A stretch of 34,465 nucleotides of DNA from Gammaproteobacteria bacterium (GCA_024227135.1 JAAELC010000432.1:1-34465); one strand, 5' to 3'. Shown: positions 18,392-30,864, counted from the first letter of the stretch. Translations and numbers: made by a program. Notes: generated by a model from the sequence alone, not told the origin.

Positions 18392-20425
18392 ATGAACCCC
18401 AACCGCTGGATCAAAATCTGCACACTTATCCTCATTACTCTCATTTCAGGGCCTGGCACGGCAGCTGCCGCACAGCAGGAAGCCGATAAAACCCTCTCAC
18501 CCTACTTTCTCGTCACCGGTCCCGAAGAGGGAACAGCAGAGCAGTTCCCACTGGAATCCACATCGGCAGACGTCACCATTTCCGGTGTCATTGCCACGGT
18601 GACGGTCCAGCAGGTCTACCGCAACCGGGGTATCCATCCCCTCGAAGCCGTCTATATTTTTCCAGGCTCCACCCGAGCTGCCGTCAATGCAATGAAAATG
18701 ATCATCGGGGAGCGGGTGGTGGAAGCCAGAATCGAAGAGAAACAAACCGCCAGAGCAATCCACGAACAGGCAAAACAGGCAGGAAAGCGCAGCTCACTGC
18801 TGGAGCAGATGCGGCCCAATGTATTTCGAATGAATGTGGCTAACATTCTTCCGGACGACAGGGTAAAGGTTGTATTTACCTACACCGAGCTGCTGATACC
18901 CGAATCGGGAGAGTATGAGTTTGTCTACCCGACAGTCGTCGGGCCCCGTTACAATGGCGAAGCGGAAGCACTGTCACCCGGGGGCAATGCCTGGGTCTCG
19001 AACCCCTACCTCAAGGAAGGTACAGCGACACCTAATCTGTTCCATATCGAATTATCCATTGCAGCCGGCCTGCCTCTTCAATCCCTGAATTCCCCCTCCC
19101 ATGAACTGAAAATAGCGTATCAGGATCAGACCCGTGCTACCGCCAGCCTTGACGACGAAGACCATGGAGGCGGCGACCGGGACTTCGTTCTGCGTTACCG
19201 GCTCAAGGGCAAGGCCATCGAATCCGGTTTGTTGCTGCATCGTGGTAAAGACGAAAACTACTTTCTGCTCATGGCCCAGCCACCCAGGCGCGTGGTACCC
19301 AATCAGATTCCGCCGAGAGAGTACATTTTCGTCGTCGATGTGTCCGGATCGATGCACGGCTTTCCACTCAATACCACCAAGCGACTCATGAGCGAACTAC
19401 TGTCCGCACTGCGTCCCCGGGATTCGTTCAACATTCTGTTCTTTTCCGGTGGCTCCAGGACTCTTGCCGAAACCCCCCTCCCTGCAACGAAGACGAATAT
19501 CCGCAAGGCCATATCCATGATGGAAAACCAGCGGGGTGGAGGAGGCACCCGAATGCTCGACGCTATTCAAAAGGCCATGAACATCTCAGGGGAGCCAGGT
19601 ATCGCCCGCAGTTTCATCCTCGTCACTGACGGCTTTGTATCGGTGGAGACCGACACCTTCGACTATGTAAAAAGAAACCTGAACAACGCCAACTTCTTCA
19701 CTTTTGGCATCGGCACCAGCGTCAACCGGTTCCTGATCGAAGGATTGGCCCGTTCGGGTCGCGGAGAGCCTTTTGTAATCCTTAACCCCGAGGAGGCACC
19801 TGCTGTCGCAAAGCGTTTCCGAAGCTATATCGAATCCCCGGTCCTCACCGGGATCGAAGTGGATTTTGGTGAGTTGGGCGTCTACGAACAGATCCCGGCT
19901 AGCGTTCCGGACCTGTTTGCCGACAGGCCGTTGATCCTCTTTGGTAAATGGCGTGGTGAAACGAAAGGGAGCGTCACCGTCAGCGGTTACGGAGGGGAAG
20001 GCAGATTCCAGAGCCGGATATCGATACCTGAAGAGCATGAGGAGGCCCATCACCCGGCCTTGCGTTACCTCTGGGCGCGCCATCGCATCGCAGAGTTGGG
20101 AGATTATCAGAAAATCGAACCCAACGATGAGCAGGCCATGGAAATCACCGCTCTGGGACTGGAATATAACCTGCTCACCTCATACACCTCCTTTGTGGCG
20201 GTGGATGAAGCGGTGGTCAATCCCGGCGGAAGCAGCAAAAAGGTCAAACAACCATTGCCACTCCCCAAAGGCATATCCAATTTTGCAGTGGGGGGCCAGA
20301 TCCCCACCGCCCCCGAGCCTGAAATCAACGCCTTGATCATGGTACTGGCCGGGTTCGGGCTCTGGCGACTGCTACGCCGTCACAAAGCAAAGAGACAATC
20401 ATCAATCCGTCTGGGAGCCGGGTGA
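18392..20425 (+). CDS. VIT and von Willebrand A domain protein with PEP-CTERM-type sorting tail
   Basis: The 677-residue exported protein has a signal peptide (about 1-27, ending GPGTAAAA), a VIT domain at about 40-165 and a VWA domain at about 310-480 with an intact metal site (DVSGS starting at D316, a GGTR threonine, and VTDGF). The C-terminus has PEP at 641-643, a hydrophobic segment (INALIMVLAGFGLW) and a basic cluster (RLLRRHKAKR). That is an exosortase-recognition tail, and the exosortase is the next gene, so this is its likely target. I use the ATG at 18392 because AGGAG lies seven bases upstream; the frame runs 14 codons further without one. The closest known design is the LPXTG-bearing VIT/VWA target of marine proteobacterial sortases; this one carries PEP instead. 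Function in adhesion or envelope stress is not known. Confidence 0.88.
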   Translation: MNPNRWIKICTLILITLISGPGTAAAAQQEADKTLSPYFLVTGPEEGTAEQFPLESTSADVTISGVIATVTVQQVYRNRGIHPLEAVYIFPGSTRAAVNAMKMIIGERVVEARIEEKQTARAIHEQAKQAGKRSSLLEQMRPNVFRMNVANILPDDRVKVVFTYTELLIPESGEYEFVYPTVVGPRYNGEAEALSPGGNAWVSNPYLKEGTATPNLFHIELSIAAGLPLQSLNSPSHELKIAYQDQTRATASLDDEDHGGGDRDFVLRYRLKGKAIESGLLLHRGKDENYFLLMAQPPRRVVPNQIPPREYIFVVDVSGSMHGFPLNTTKRLMSELLSALRPRDSFNILFFSGGSRTLAETPLPATKTNIRKAISMMENQRGGGGTRMLDAIQKAMNISGEPGIARSFILVTDGFVSVETDTFDYVKRNLNNANFFTFGIGTSVNRFLIEGLARSGRGEPFVILNPEEAPAVAKRFRSYIESPVLTGIEVDFGELGVYEQIPASVPDLFADRPLILFGKWRGETKGSVTVSGYGGEGRFQSRISIPEEHEEAHHPALRYLWARHRIAELGDYQKIEPNDEQAMEITALGLEYNLLTSYTSFVAVDEAVVNPGGSSKKVKQPLPLPKGISNFAVGGQIPTAPEPEINALIMVLAGFGLWRLLRRHKAKRQSSIRLGAG

Positions 20426-21231
20426 TGAAAACAAGTGCTCTTCTGCTGGACCCGCCGATTCACGGCGTACTGATCGTCGGGCAATTGATAGCATTCTGGC
20501 CAGTCTGGATCTGGTACGGCCAGCGTACCATCGACGGTTCCGATGAACCCTGGGGAGTAATGGCTCTTGTCATCGCGCTGGCTATCGTATTTTTAAGAAA
20601 ACCATTGCATCAGCCTTCCTCCCGGGTAATCGCAGCCTGTACCACCCTGGCTGTGATATATGCCCTCGGCCACTCCCTGCTGCCCGATCTGGTTAAAGGT
20701 GGGCTGGCGGCCATTTCACTGGCCTGCCTCCTGAGTTCGATGAGCTATGGCCGGCTTGTTCAGCCGGCCCTCGCGGGACTGATGATGCTGTCACTGCCTT
20801 TAATCGCATCACTGCAGTTCTTCGGGGGGTTTCCATTGCGGCTGGTCACGAGCTACATCGTGGCTTTTGTCCTTGAAGCCATCGGACTGGAGGTACAAGC
20901 ACAGGGAACCCTGTTGCACTGGGCCGGGGAAATCGTGGCGGTAGATGCTCCCTGCGCCGGTATCAAGATGCTATGGAGCGGGCTGTTTCTCAATTTCACC
21001 CTGGCAGCCCGGGCTGATCTGAACTTCGGCATCACCTGGCTTTGTACCAGCCTCACCCTGTTGTCGGTCTTTGCTGGCAATCTGCTACGAACCATGACGC
21101 TCTTTTTCGTGGAAAGTGGAATCGTTTCAGCCCCGGACTTCATGCATCAAACCATCGGTCTGGTCGCTTTCGGGCTGGTGGCTGCCGCTGTGGTTTTCAT
21201 CCACCGTTCAATCAGGAGATCCCTGCCATGA
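20425..21231 (+). CDS. Exosortase/archaeosortase-family transpeptidase
   Basis: The 268-residue polytopic inner-membrane protein has about eight hydrophobic segments. The exosortase catalytic set is present: C177 in VDAPCAGIKM, R222 in AGNLLRT and H241 in MHQTIG. Exosortases cut and transfer PEP-CTERM proteins at the outer face of the inner membrane. The ATG at 20425 overlaps the VIT gene stop (TGATG) and follows GGGAG by seven bases; the GTG at 20422 is one codon longer. No exopolysaccharide genes or other PEP-CTERM genes are seen nearby, so this looks like a one-target system. I cannot assign the exosortase subtype from sequence alone. Confidence 0.87.
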   Translation: MKTSALLLDPPIHGVLIVGQLIAFWPVWIWYGQRTIDGSDEPWGVMALVIALAIVFLRKPLHQPSSRVIAACTTLAVIYALGHSLLPDLVKGGLAAISLACLLSSMSYGRLVQPALAGLMMLSLPLIASLQFFGGFPLRLVTSYIVAFVLEAIGLEVQAQGTLLHWAGEIVAVDAPCAGIKMLWSGLFLNFTLAARADLNFGITWLCTSLTLLSVFAGNLLRTMTLFFVESGIVSAPDFMHQTIGLVAFGLVAAAVVFIHRSIRRSLP

Positions 21232-21734
21232 AAACGCTGATTATTGCAGGTCTTCATCTGACCGTAGCGCTGCTTCCGTTGCTCGGCTCTGAGGACCGAA
21301 AGGTTGAACCCCAACCCGGCTTCAAAGGATGGCCGGTGGTATATCAGGGAAAATCACTGATTCCGCTGAGCGCCGATGGGAACGAAGCCCGGTTTTCTAA
21401 GAGCTTCCCCGGCCAGCTCGGCCGTTTTACCGATGGTGAGAAGGAACTGGTTTTTCGCTACCTGGAACAGCCCTCACGACAGCTTCATGGTGCTGCCGAT
21501 TGCTACAAGGGGGCAGGCTACGATGTTAACCCCCTGGCACTCCAGCGTAACCGGAAGGGTGAACTGATGGGATGCATCCGGGCCGAAAGAGACGGACGGA
21601 CAGTGCGTGTATGCGAACGGGTGTACGATGGGGATGGCAACAGCTGGTACGATGTCTCTTCATGGTACTGGGCGGCGATTCTCAAACGATCTACCGGTCC
21701 CTGGTGGGCTGTGACAGTGGCCGAACCCCTCTGA
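21228..21734 (+). CDS. Small exported EpsI-like exosortase-associated protein
   Basis: The 168-residue protein starts with a signal peptide (MKTLIIAGLHLTVALLPLLG). The rest has FRYLEQPSRQLHGAADCYKG and cysteines in DCYKG, MGCIR and RVCER, plus a tryptophan-rich end (SSWYWAA, GPWWAV). EpsI-family proteins encoded beside exosortases have a similar size, a signal anchor and a His...Cys-containing segment, so I call it EpsI-like; the match is by general pattern. Its ATG overlaps the exosortase stop (ATGA) with AGGAG nine bases upstream, so it belongs to the same operon. Its last 44 bases overlap truD on the other strand. Confidence 0.65.
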   Translation: MKTLIIAGLHLTVALLPLLGSEDRKVEPQPGFKGWPVVYQGKSLIPLSADGNEARFSKSFPGQLGRFTDGEKELVFRYLEQPSRQLHGAADCYKGAGYDVNPLALQRNRKGELMGCIRAERDGRTVRVCERVYDGDGNSWYDVSSWYWAAILKRSTGPWWAVTVAEPL

Positions 21735-22782
21735 TGTGACTGGTCCCAATGAGTTCACGCAGCATAACAGTGGCGTAACTGCCCTTGCCCAGGGAAAACT
21801 CCAGCTGCAGATCGTCACCTTCCAATGTCCAATCAAGATCCCTGACAGGTGCGCGAAGGGCTCGCCGTTCGAGTTTCAATCCGAAGCGTTCAAGCCCGGC
21901 CTGCCAGGCTTTCATCCCTCTCAGGGCTTCAAGTTCCAGAAGTGCTGATTCCCCCTCCGGTTCCGATCTGCCCCTGCCCCATAAGGGACCGGAGGGGTGA
22001 ATATCCATCCCATGGAGCCGATGATCGATTGTTTCGTCAGGTTCCTCCACGGTAAAGCTGTTGCGGCTACCGTCAAGAATGAATTGCTCACCCGATAACG
22101 GTTTGTTCCAGGTCCCGTCCCTGACTCGCCGTGCCAGAACCCGGTTGAACAGCATCGACCTGGCTGCGGACAGATAGATCCCTTTTTTATGTCGCTTGAC
22201 CCGGGTGCCTTCGAACATCGCCCTGGCTTCCTGAAGATTTGCTTCGTCGTGCCCGAAGCGTTGTTCCCCGAAATAGTTGGGCATTCCAGAAGATCCCAGC
22301 GCGGCCAGCGTTTGTGACAACATCCCTGTTTCACCCCGAAACTGCCGAACCCGAATAGCGAAACGGTTACCCCGCAATGCACCAGTGCGCAACTTTCTCG
22401 AATGCCGCTCAACCCTGATAATCCGTAACTCAGATGATTCCAGTAAATGCCAGTCCGGTGCGGCACGACCTGCCAGGCGTACAGAAAACCATTGTCGGGT
22501 CAGCGCATTACGGTCCTTCCTACCGGCGTATCCAACGTCATTGGGGGATACCGATGCGTGTCTGGACAGTAATCTGGCGACCCATTCGGTATTACAGTTG
22601 CGCTTTTCGATCTCAAGCAGGCAATGCTCTCCACTGCCGTCAGGTTCAACCAGAGGAATCTCCACCACCTTAAAATCCTCGGGTTCCACTCGAAGCAAAC
22701 CTTGGCACCCGCCCCCGCCGTATACCAGGGGTAGCTGAGCCACAGAATCGGTTGGATAATCCAAAGTGGATACGCTACTCAT
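21691..22782 (-). CDS. truD: tRNA pseudouridine(13) synthase TruD
   Basis: The 363-residue enzyme makes pseudouridine at position 13 of tRNA-Glu. The catalytic aspartate D90 lies in [19 protein letters not shown], and NYFGEQRFG is the second family motif. The frame ends 19 residues after MLREL, where I recall TruD proteins usually stop; this tail is read antisense to the end of the EpsI-like gene. The start overlaps the ispF stop by 8 bases. It keeps its conserved link to ispF but has lost its link to surE. Confidence 0.95.
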   Translation of the reverse strand: MSSVSTLDYPTDSVAQLPLVYGGGGCQGLLRVEPEDFKVVEIPLVEPDGSGEHCLLEIEKRNCNTEWVARLLSRHASVSPNDVGYAGRKDRNALTRQWFSVRLAGRAAPDWHLLESSELRIIRVERHSRKLRTGALRGNRFAIRVRQFRGETGMLSQTLAALGSSGMPNYFGEQRFGHDEANLQEARAMFEGTRVKRHKKGIYLSAARSMLFNRVLARRVRDGTWNKPLSGEQFILDGSRNSFTVEEPDETIDHRLHGMDIHPSGPLWGRGRSEPEGESALLELEALRGMKAWQAGLERFGLKLERRALRAPVRDLDWTLEGDDLQLEFSLGKGSYATVMLRELIGTSHIRGVRPLSQPTRDR

Positions 22783-23245
22783 TCAGCAATACGACGGCAT
22801 GGGCGGAGATACCTTCACCCCGGCCGGCGAACCCCATACCTTCGGTGGTGGTGGCTTTAATATTGATCCGTTCTTCAGGCAACCCAAGATCCGAGGCGAT
22901 ATTGGAGCGCATCGAGTCGATATGGCGGGCAAGTTTTGGTGCCTGGGCCACTACCGTGACATCCGCATTACCCGGTTGCAGGTTGAGCCCTTCGAGTTTA
23001 TCGATCACCTGGCGCAGCAACAGGCGGCTGTCGATACCCTTGAAAGCAGGACTGTTATCGGGAAAATGCCGGCCAATATCGCCCAGTCCCGCCGCACCCA
23101 GCAGTGCATCGCAAAGCGCGTGAATCAGAACATCCCCATCGGAGTGGGCTGCCAGTCCGAATTCATGGGGGATTGACACCCCGCCCAGAACCAGCTCACG
23201 TCCTTCGGCGAAACGATGTGCGTCGTAACCGTGCCCAATCCGCAT
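22775..23245 (-). CDS. ispF: 2-C-methyl-D-erythritol 2,4-cyclodiphosphate synthase
   Basis: The 156-residue enzyme forms MEcPP in the MEP isoprenoid pathway. The metal-binding GHGYDAHRF (D8, H10) is at the start, [17 protein letters not shown] follows, and [19 protein letters not shown] closes the active site. I use the ATG at 23245, preceded by GAGAGGG at six bases, and not the TTG five codons earlier. It lies between ispD and truD in the usual order. Confidence 0.97.
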   Translation of the reverse strand: MRIGHGYDAHRFAEGRELVLGGVSIPHEFGLAAHSDGDVLIHALCDALLGAAGLGDIGRHFPDNSPAFKGIDSRLLLRQVIDKLEGLNLQPGNADVTVVAQAPKLARHIDSMRSNIASDLGLPEERINIKATTTEGMGFAGRGEGISAHAVVLLNE

Positions 23246-23299
23246 GAACAACCCTCTCAACCCGTTCTGACCCTGCCGGTCCTGTTGTTTGTGACTTCA

Positions 23300-23334
23300 G
23301 TCGTCTCTACTCGCGCCCCATGGGCGATCTGTTC
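23300..23334. repeat. Dispersed 35-base repeat, copy A (overlaps ispD end)
   Basis: This segment matches 30703-30737 at 31 of 35 positions by eye, with a 15-base identical core (ATGGGCGATCTGTTC on the plus strand). It covers the last codons and stop of ispD, so the ispD tail SPMGRE is repeat-derived. Copy B lies in non-coding DNA. Confidence 0.6.
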
Positions 23335-24056
23335 TGACTTTCAGCTTCGCTTCCTGTCGCCTGCCTGCCGATATAGAAAGCCGCAAGTTCAAGATCCTCG
23401 GGGCGGGTAATTTTAATATTGTCAGCGTGACCTTCCACTAGTTGGGGCATCATCCCCATCCACTCTATGGCACTGGCTTCGTCGGTTACCAGAACGCCCT
23501 GTTTGAATGTGGACTTCAAACTCTGAGTGAGAGCACTCAGACGAAACATCTGGGGTGTAAATGCACGCCACAGTTTGTCCCGGGGCAGCGTCTCGAGCAC
23601 CTGGCCATTCCCATCGCTGCGTTTTACCGTGTCATGCAGGGGTATCCCGAGAATACCGCCGACCGAGTGTTCTGACAGTGTATCCATGAGGTAATCCAGG
23701 TCACCCCTGCGCAGACAGGGTCGTGCGGCATCGTGAACCAGTACCCAATCGTTTTCCTGAGCTACCAAGGCCAGTTTCTGCAGCGCGTTAAAAACTGAAT
23801 GAGCCCGCTCGCTTCCACCGTCGACTCTCGTTACCCTGGGATGGTCTGCGTAAGAACATTCTGGCCACCAGGGGTCGCCGGGTGAAACAGCAACAAACGC
23901 CCCCTGAATCCGCTGGTTGGAAACAAGCCGCTCCAGTGTATGCTCGATGACGGTTTTCCCGCCCAGGGGAAGATACTGTTTTGGAATCTCACTTCCCATT
24001 CGGCGGCCAGCCCCCGCAGCGGGCACTACGGACCAGAAAGCGGGCTGTCTGCTCAT
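23307..24056 (-). CDS. ispD: 2-C-methyl-D-erythritol 4-phosphate cytidylyltransferase
   Basis: The 249-residue enzyme transfers CMP to MEP in the isoprenoid pathway. The nucleotide-binding VPAAGAGRRMGSEIPKQYL is at 11-29, VHDAARPCL and VLVTDEASA are in place. The last residues (about SQNRSPMGRE) lie past the normal end and fall within a dispersed repeat. The ATG overlaps the ftsB stop by four bases (ATGA). Confidence 0.96.
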   Translation of the reverse strand: MSRQPAFWSVVPAAGAGRRMGSEIPKQYLPLGGKTVIEHTLERLVSNQRIQGAFVAVSPGDPWWPECSYADHPRVTRVDGGSERAHSVFNALQKLALVAQENDWVLVHDAARPCLRRGDLDYLMDTLSEHSVGGILGIPLHDTVKRSDGNGQVLETLPRDKLWRAFTPQMFRLSALTQSLKSTFKQGVLVTDEASAIEWMGMMPQLVEGHADNIKITRPEDLELAAFYIGRQATGSEAESQNRSPMGRE

Positions 24057-24343
24057 TGAGGGGCCGTCTGTTCCGGTTCGATGACCTGATAGTATGTCTC
24101 GTTCTCCCGTATCATCCCCAACCCGCTGCGAGCGCGCTCCTCGATGGCATCCTTCCCCTGTTTCAGATTCTCGACTTCTGCCTGAAGGTTGCGATTTCGT
24201 TCCTGCAACTGTTCTATCTTGTGCTTCTGAGCATCGATCTCCTGCTTCAGGTTGTGGACTTCCGCCAGGCTCCCCTCACCTACCCAGAGCCGGTACTGAA
24301 GCGTCACGAACAACAGAAACAATAATCCGATCAACCATCGCAT
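24053..24343 (-). CDS. ftsB: Cell division protein FtsB
   Basis: The 96-residue bitopic protein has a membrane helix at 3-20, a coiled coil at about 27-65 (HNLKQEIDAQKHKIEQLQ) and a short C-terminal part with ERARSGLGMI, the FtsB mark. It forms the divisome FtsQLB complex. It sits in the usual eno-ftsB-ispD order and is coupled to ispD. Confidence 0.95.
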   Translation of the reverse strand: MRWLIGLLFLLFVTLQYRLWVGEGSLAEVHNLKQEIDAQKHKIEQLQERNRNLQAEVENLKQGKDAIEERARSGLGMIRENETYYQVIEPEQTAPQ

Positions 24344-24423
24344 AGGCAGTATCCCGAAACTTCTGGCGCCCTTTCAATGTGGTTTTCACGGACGCAGCCC
24401 CAATCACTACGTCCCAAGGGGTA

Positions 24424-24459
24424 CCGGTACTCCTTCATATCACGTTGGGGGAGTACCGG
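24424..24459. other. Hairpin between eno and ftsB
   Basis: CCGGTACTCC pairs perfectly with GGAGTACCGG over a 16-base loop. On the minus strand no T-run follows, so it is more likely an intercistronic processing or stabilising stem than a full terminator. Confidence 0.5.
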
Positions 24460-24471
24460 AAAACCACCCTG

Positions 24472-25767
<1,296 letters not shown>

Positions 25768-25953
25768 TCAAGTTTAGTTGGCGAACCATCCGGTTCTTCG
25801 CTTTGTATCGACTCATTCCTCGGTCGAGACAATTGATTGGCGGGAACTGCCTGGGAGCCTGTCGAACTTTACACTGTCTGGCTGCAAACGGATAAGTCCA
25901 ACAACCTCCTGATAGAATCCTACCTGTAAATTGGTTACAGCAACATTACCCGA

Positions 25954-28871
<2,918 letters not shown>

Positions 28872-28885
28872 TTGATCCAAATCAA
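28872..28885 (+). promoter_or_regulatory. FNR box 1 upstream of fnr
   Basis: TTGAT-CCAA-ATCAA is a perfect match to the FNR consensus. Its centre is exactly 22 bases from that of box 2, two helical turns, so two dimers would sit on the same face. Confidence 0.85.
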
Positions 28886-28893
28886 AAAAACGC

Positions 28894-28907
28894 TTGATCC
28901 AGATCAA
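28894..28907 (+). promoter_or_regulatory. FNR box 2 upstream of fnr
   Basis: TTGAT-CCAG-ATCAA is a perfect FNR consensus. A TATTTA at 28932-28937 lies near the distance expected for a class II promoter centred at about -41.5 to -43.5. The start would be near 28944, leaving a very short leader before the GTG at 28952. Confidence 0.85.
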
Positions 28908-28951
28908 TCGAAACTGCACAATATAACCAAGTATTTATTCCTTTACCGGGT

Positions 28952-29716
28952 GTGAATGTGGGCGACCGAAAAGTCATATCTTTCGAAAAACTAAAAATCG
29001 CGTGTAAGAGTTGCAGCCTGTCTACACTCTGCCTGCCCATGGGGCTTGAGCCTGCCGACGTGGACAAGCTTGACGATATCGTCAAACGAAACCGTCCATC
29101 GCACAGAGGCGACTACCTGTTTCGGGAAGGGGACAAATTTCAATGTCTGTACATCGTCAAAACCGGCTCGGTAAAAACCTACGCGCCCAGGGAAGATGGT
29201 GGGGAGCAGGTACTGGGATTCCATTTGCCCGGAGAACTGATAGGGCTGGATGCTATTGAAAAATGCCGTCATCACTGTTCTGCCAGAATTCTGGAGACTT
29301 CTGCTGTCTGTGAAGTCCCTTTCGTTCAACTGGAGGAATTGAGTACTACCATCCCCAGTCTGCAGCACCAGATGTACCGTTTGTTAAGCCGCGAGATCAG
29401 TCAGGACGAAAATATGCTCACCCTGCTGGGTAAAAAGAACGCCGAGGAACGCCTGGCCGCTTTCCTGATCAGCCTCTCGGAGCGATTCAAGCGACGCGGC
29501 TTTTCACCGTCGGATTTTCACCTGAGCATGTCCCGGCACGAGATCGGTAACTATCTGGGACTGGCCGTTGAAACCATCAGCAGGCTGTTTACCCGCTTTC
29601 AGGACGAAGGGTTGCTGAAAGTCGAGCGCAAGCACATCCAACTGCTTGAAATTGAACGACTGATTGCCATCGTACAAGGGGAAGAACGCACCAGTAGCCA
29701 GAGAACATTTCCCTGA
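28952..29716 (+). CDS. fnr: FNR-type oxygen-sensing transcription regulator
   Basis: The 254-residue CRP/FNR-family protein has the [4Fe-4S] cysteines C18, C21, C27 (IACKSCSLSTLC) and C120 (SAVCEVPF), a cyclic-nucleotide-type beta domain and a C-terminal helix-turn-helix with EIGNYLGLAVETISRLF. The E-xx-SR recognition residues fit TTGAT half-sites. It should sense low oxygen through its cluster. The start is a GTG at 28952 with no strong ribosome site; a GTG two codons later is possible. Two perfect FNR boxes upstream indicate self-control, and the ccoN box suggests it controls the oxidase. Called fnr; anr is a synonym in Pseudomonas. Confidence 0.95.
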   Translation: MNVGDRKVISFEKLKIACKSCSLSTLCLPMGLEPADVDKLDDIVKRNRPSHRGDYLFREGDKFQCLYIVKTGSVKTYAPREDGGEQVLGFHLPGELIGLDAIEKCRHHCSARILETSAVCEVPFVQLEELSTTIPSLQHQMYRLLSREISQDENMLTLLGKKNAEERLAAFLISLSERFKRRGFSPSDFHLSMSRHEIGNYLGLAVETISRLFTRFQDEGLLKVERKHIQLLEIERLIAIVQGEERTSSQRTFP

Positions 29717-29873
29717 CGGACCACTGGCCAGTCTGCAAGCCCGAATTCGAAATCACATCAGTTCCGGATTGATCGCGTCCACTGGCGACTGTTAACTCAG
29801 TACTTGATTCGCAAAGCGGATTCAAGCCCAGACAACATTGTTACCACTTTATTGCCACGTCGTTGACACGATA

Positions 29874-30593
29874 TCAATCGGTATCGAGTCGCTTCCAAAC
29901 GCAGTGACCACCGCTTGTTTTCTCAATCGCATCCAGACGGGCCTGGTGCAGAACAAGTTCCTCCCCGTGCGCCCGAATGACTTTGAAGGGTGCACGATCT
30001 GCCTTTACTCGACGAACGGCAGATGCACCCGACCGACCATCGCTACCGCTTGTTGAGTCCAATGACAGCTTGGTCTGGCCTCCTGTCATTGCCAGATAGA
30101 CATCTGCCAGGATCTCAGCATCCAACAGAGCACCATGAAACTCCCGGTGACTGTTGTCGATCTGGTAGCGTTTACACAATGCATCCAGGCTGTTGCGCTG
30201 TCCCGGGTGGATCTTTTTAGCCATCACCAGAGTATCGGTGACGGTACAATGATCGGATACGGCAGACCAATCCCCCTGGAGTAGTTTCAACTCGTTATCA
30301 AGGAACCCCGTGTCGAACGGCGCATTGTGGATAATCAGTTCCGCCCCCTGGATGTAGTCCATAAAATCCCCAGCCAGATCAGCAAAATGGGGTTTATCCT
30401 TGAGAAACTCCGTAGTTATTCCATGAATCTCTACTGCGGCCGGGTCTATGTCGCGATCAGGCTGGAGATACTGATGAAAATGACTACCGGTAAGGCGCCG
30501 CTCGACCATCTCAACACAGCCGATTTCGATAATACGATGCCCCTGGGCGGGATCTAGGCCGGTAGTTTCGGTGTCAAGTACGATCTGGCGCAT
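29874..30593 (-). CDS. dnaQ: DNA polymerase III epsilon subunit (3'-5' proofreading exonuclease)
   Basis: The 239-residue DEDDh exonuclease has Exo I as VLDTETTGLDP (D7, E9), Exo II in HNAPFDTGFLD and Exo III in HGALLDAEILADVYL. The C-terminal end is thought to bind the polymerase alpha subunit. The pairing with rnhA is the common order, though here 271 bases of repeat-bearing DNA separate the two genes. It is convergent with fnr across a 157-base gap with no clear terminator. Confidence 0.96.
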   Translation of the reverse strand: MRQIVLDTETTGLDPAQGHRIIEIGCVEMVERRLTGSHFHQYLQPDRDIDPAAVEIHGITTEFLKDKPHFADLAGDFMDYIQGAELIIHNAPFDTGFLDNELKLLQGDWSAVSDHCTVTDTLVMAKKIHPGQRNSLDALCKRYQIDNSHREFHGALLDAEILADVYLAMTGGQTKLSLDSTSGSDGRSGASAVRRVKADRAPFKVIRAHGEELVLHQARLDAIEKTSGGHCVWKRLDTD

Positions 30594-30702
30594 GGCAATT
30601 CAAGCTGTCTCCGTGGGTTTGGGGTTCATGGGTTTGATTAACGGTTAACCCGAGGGCAGGCGAGTTGCGAATAAGAGGTAAGGATGCCCAAAGCATAAAA
30701 CT

Positions 30703-30737
30703 CATGTATCTACTCACCCCCTATGGGCGATCTGTTC
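30703..30737. repeat. Dispersed 35-base repeat, copy B
   Basis: Non-coding partner of copy A at 23300-23334, same orientation, 31 of 35 positions equal by eye. It is followed at once by the hairpin at 30773-30792. Confidence 0.6.
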
Positions 30738-30772
30738 CAGAAGACGTCGTAAATCCCTCCCTGTAGACTTGG

Positions 30773-30792
30773 CTTTGGCATCCCTGCCAAAG
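30773..30792. repeat. Perfect hairpin CTTTGGCA-TCCC-TGCCAAAG
   Basis: Eight pairs over the loop TCCC, in the dnaQ-rnhA gap. It has the same style as 143-158. A further CCACCC/GGGTGG pairing lies at 30809-30839. With copy B of the dispersed repeat this makes most of the 271-base gap repeat-like; no gene is present. Confidence 0.5.
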
Positions 30793-30864
30793 ACACTTCC
30801 TCCACAGACCACCCATGGGGGGTAGACCCTGGAGGGTGGGCAATTACAAACTCACTTCATCCTA

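Noticed and set aside
30637-30652. FNR-like TTGAT-TAAC-GGTTA between dnaQ and rnhA
   Set aside because: The second half matches ATCAA poorly and no gene lies suitably downstream.
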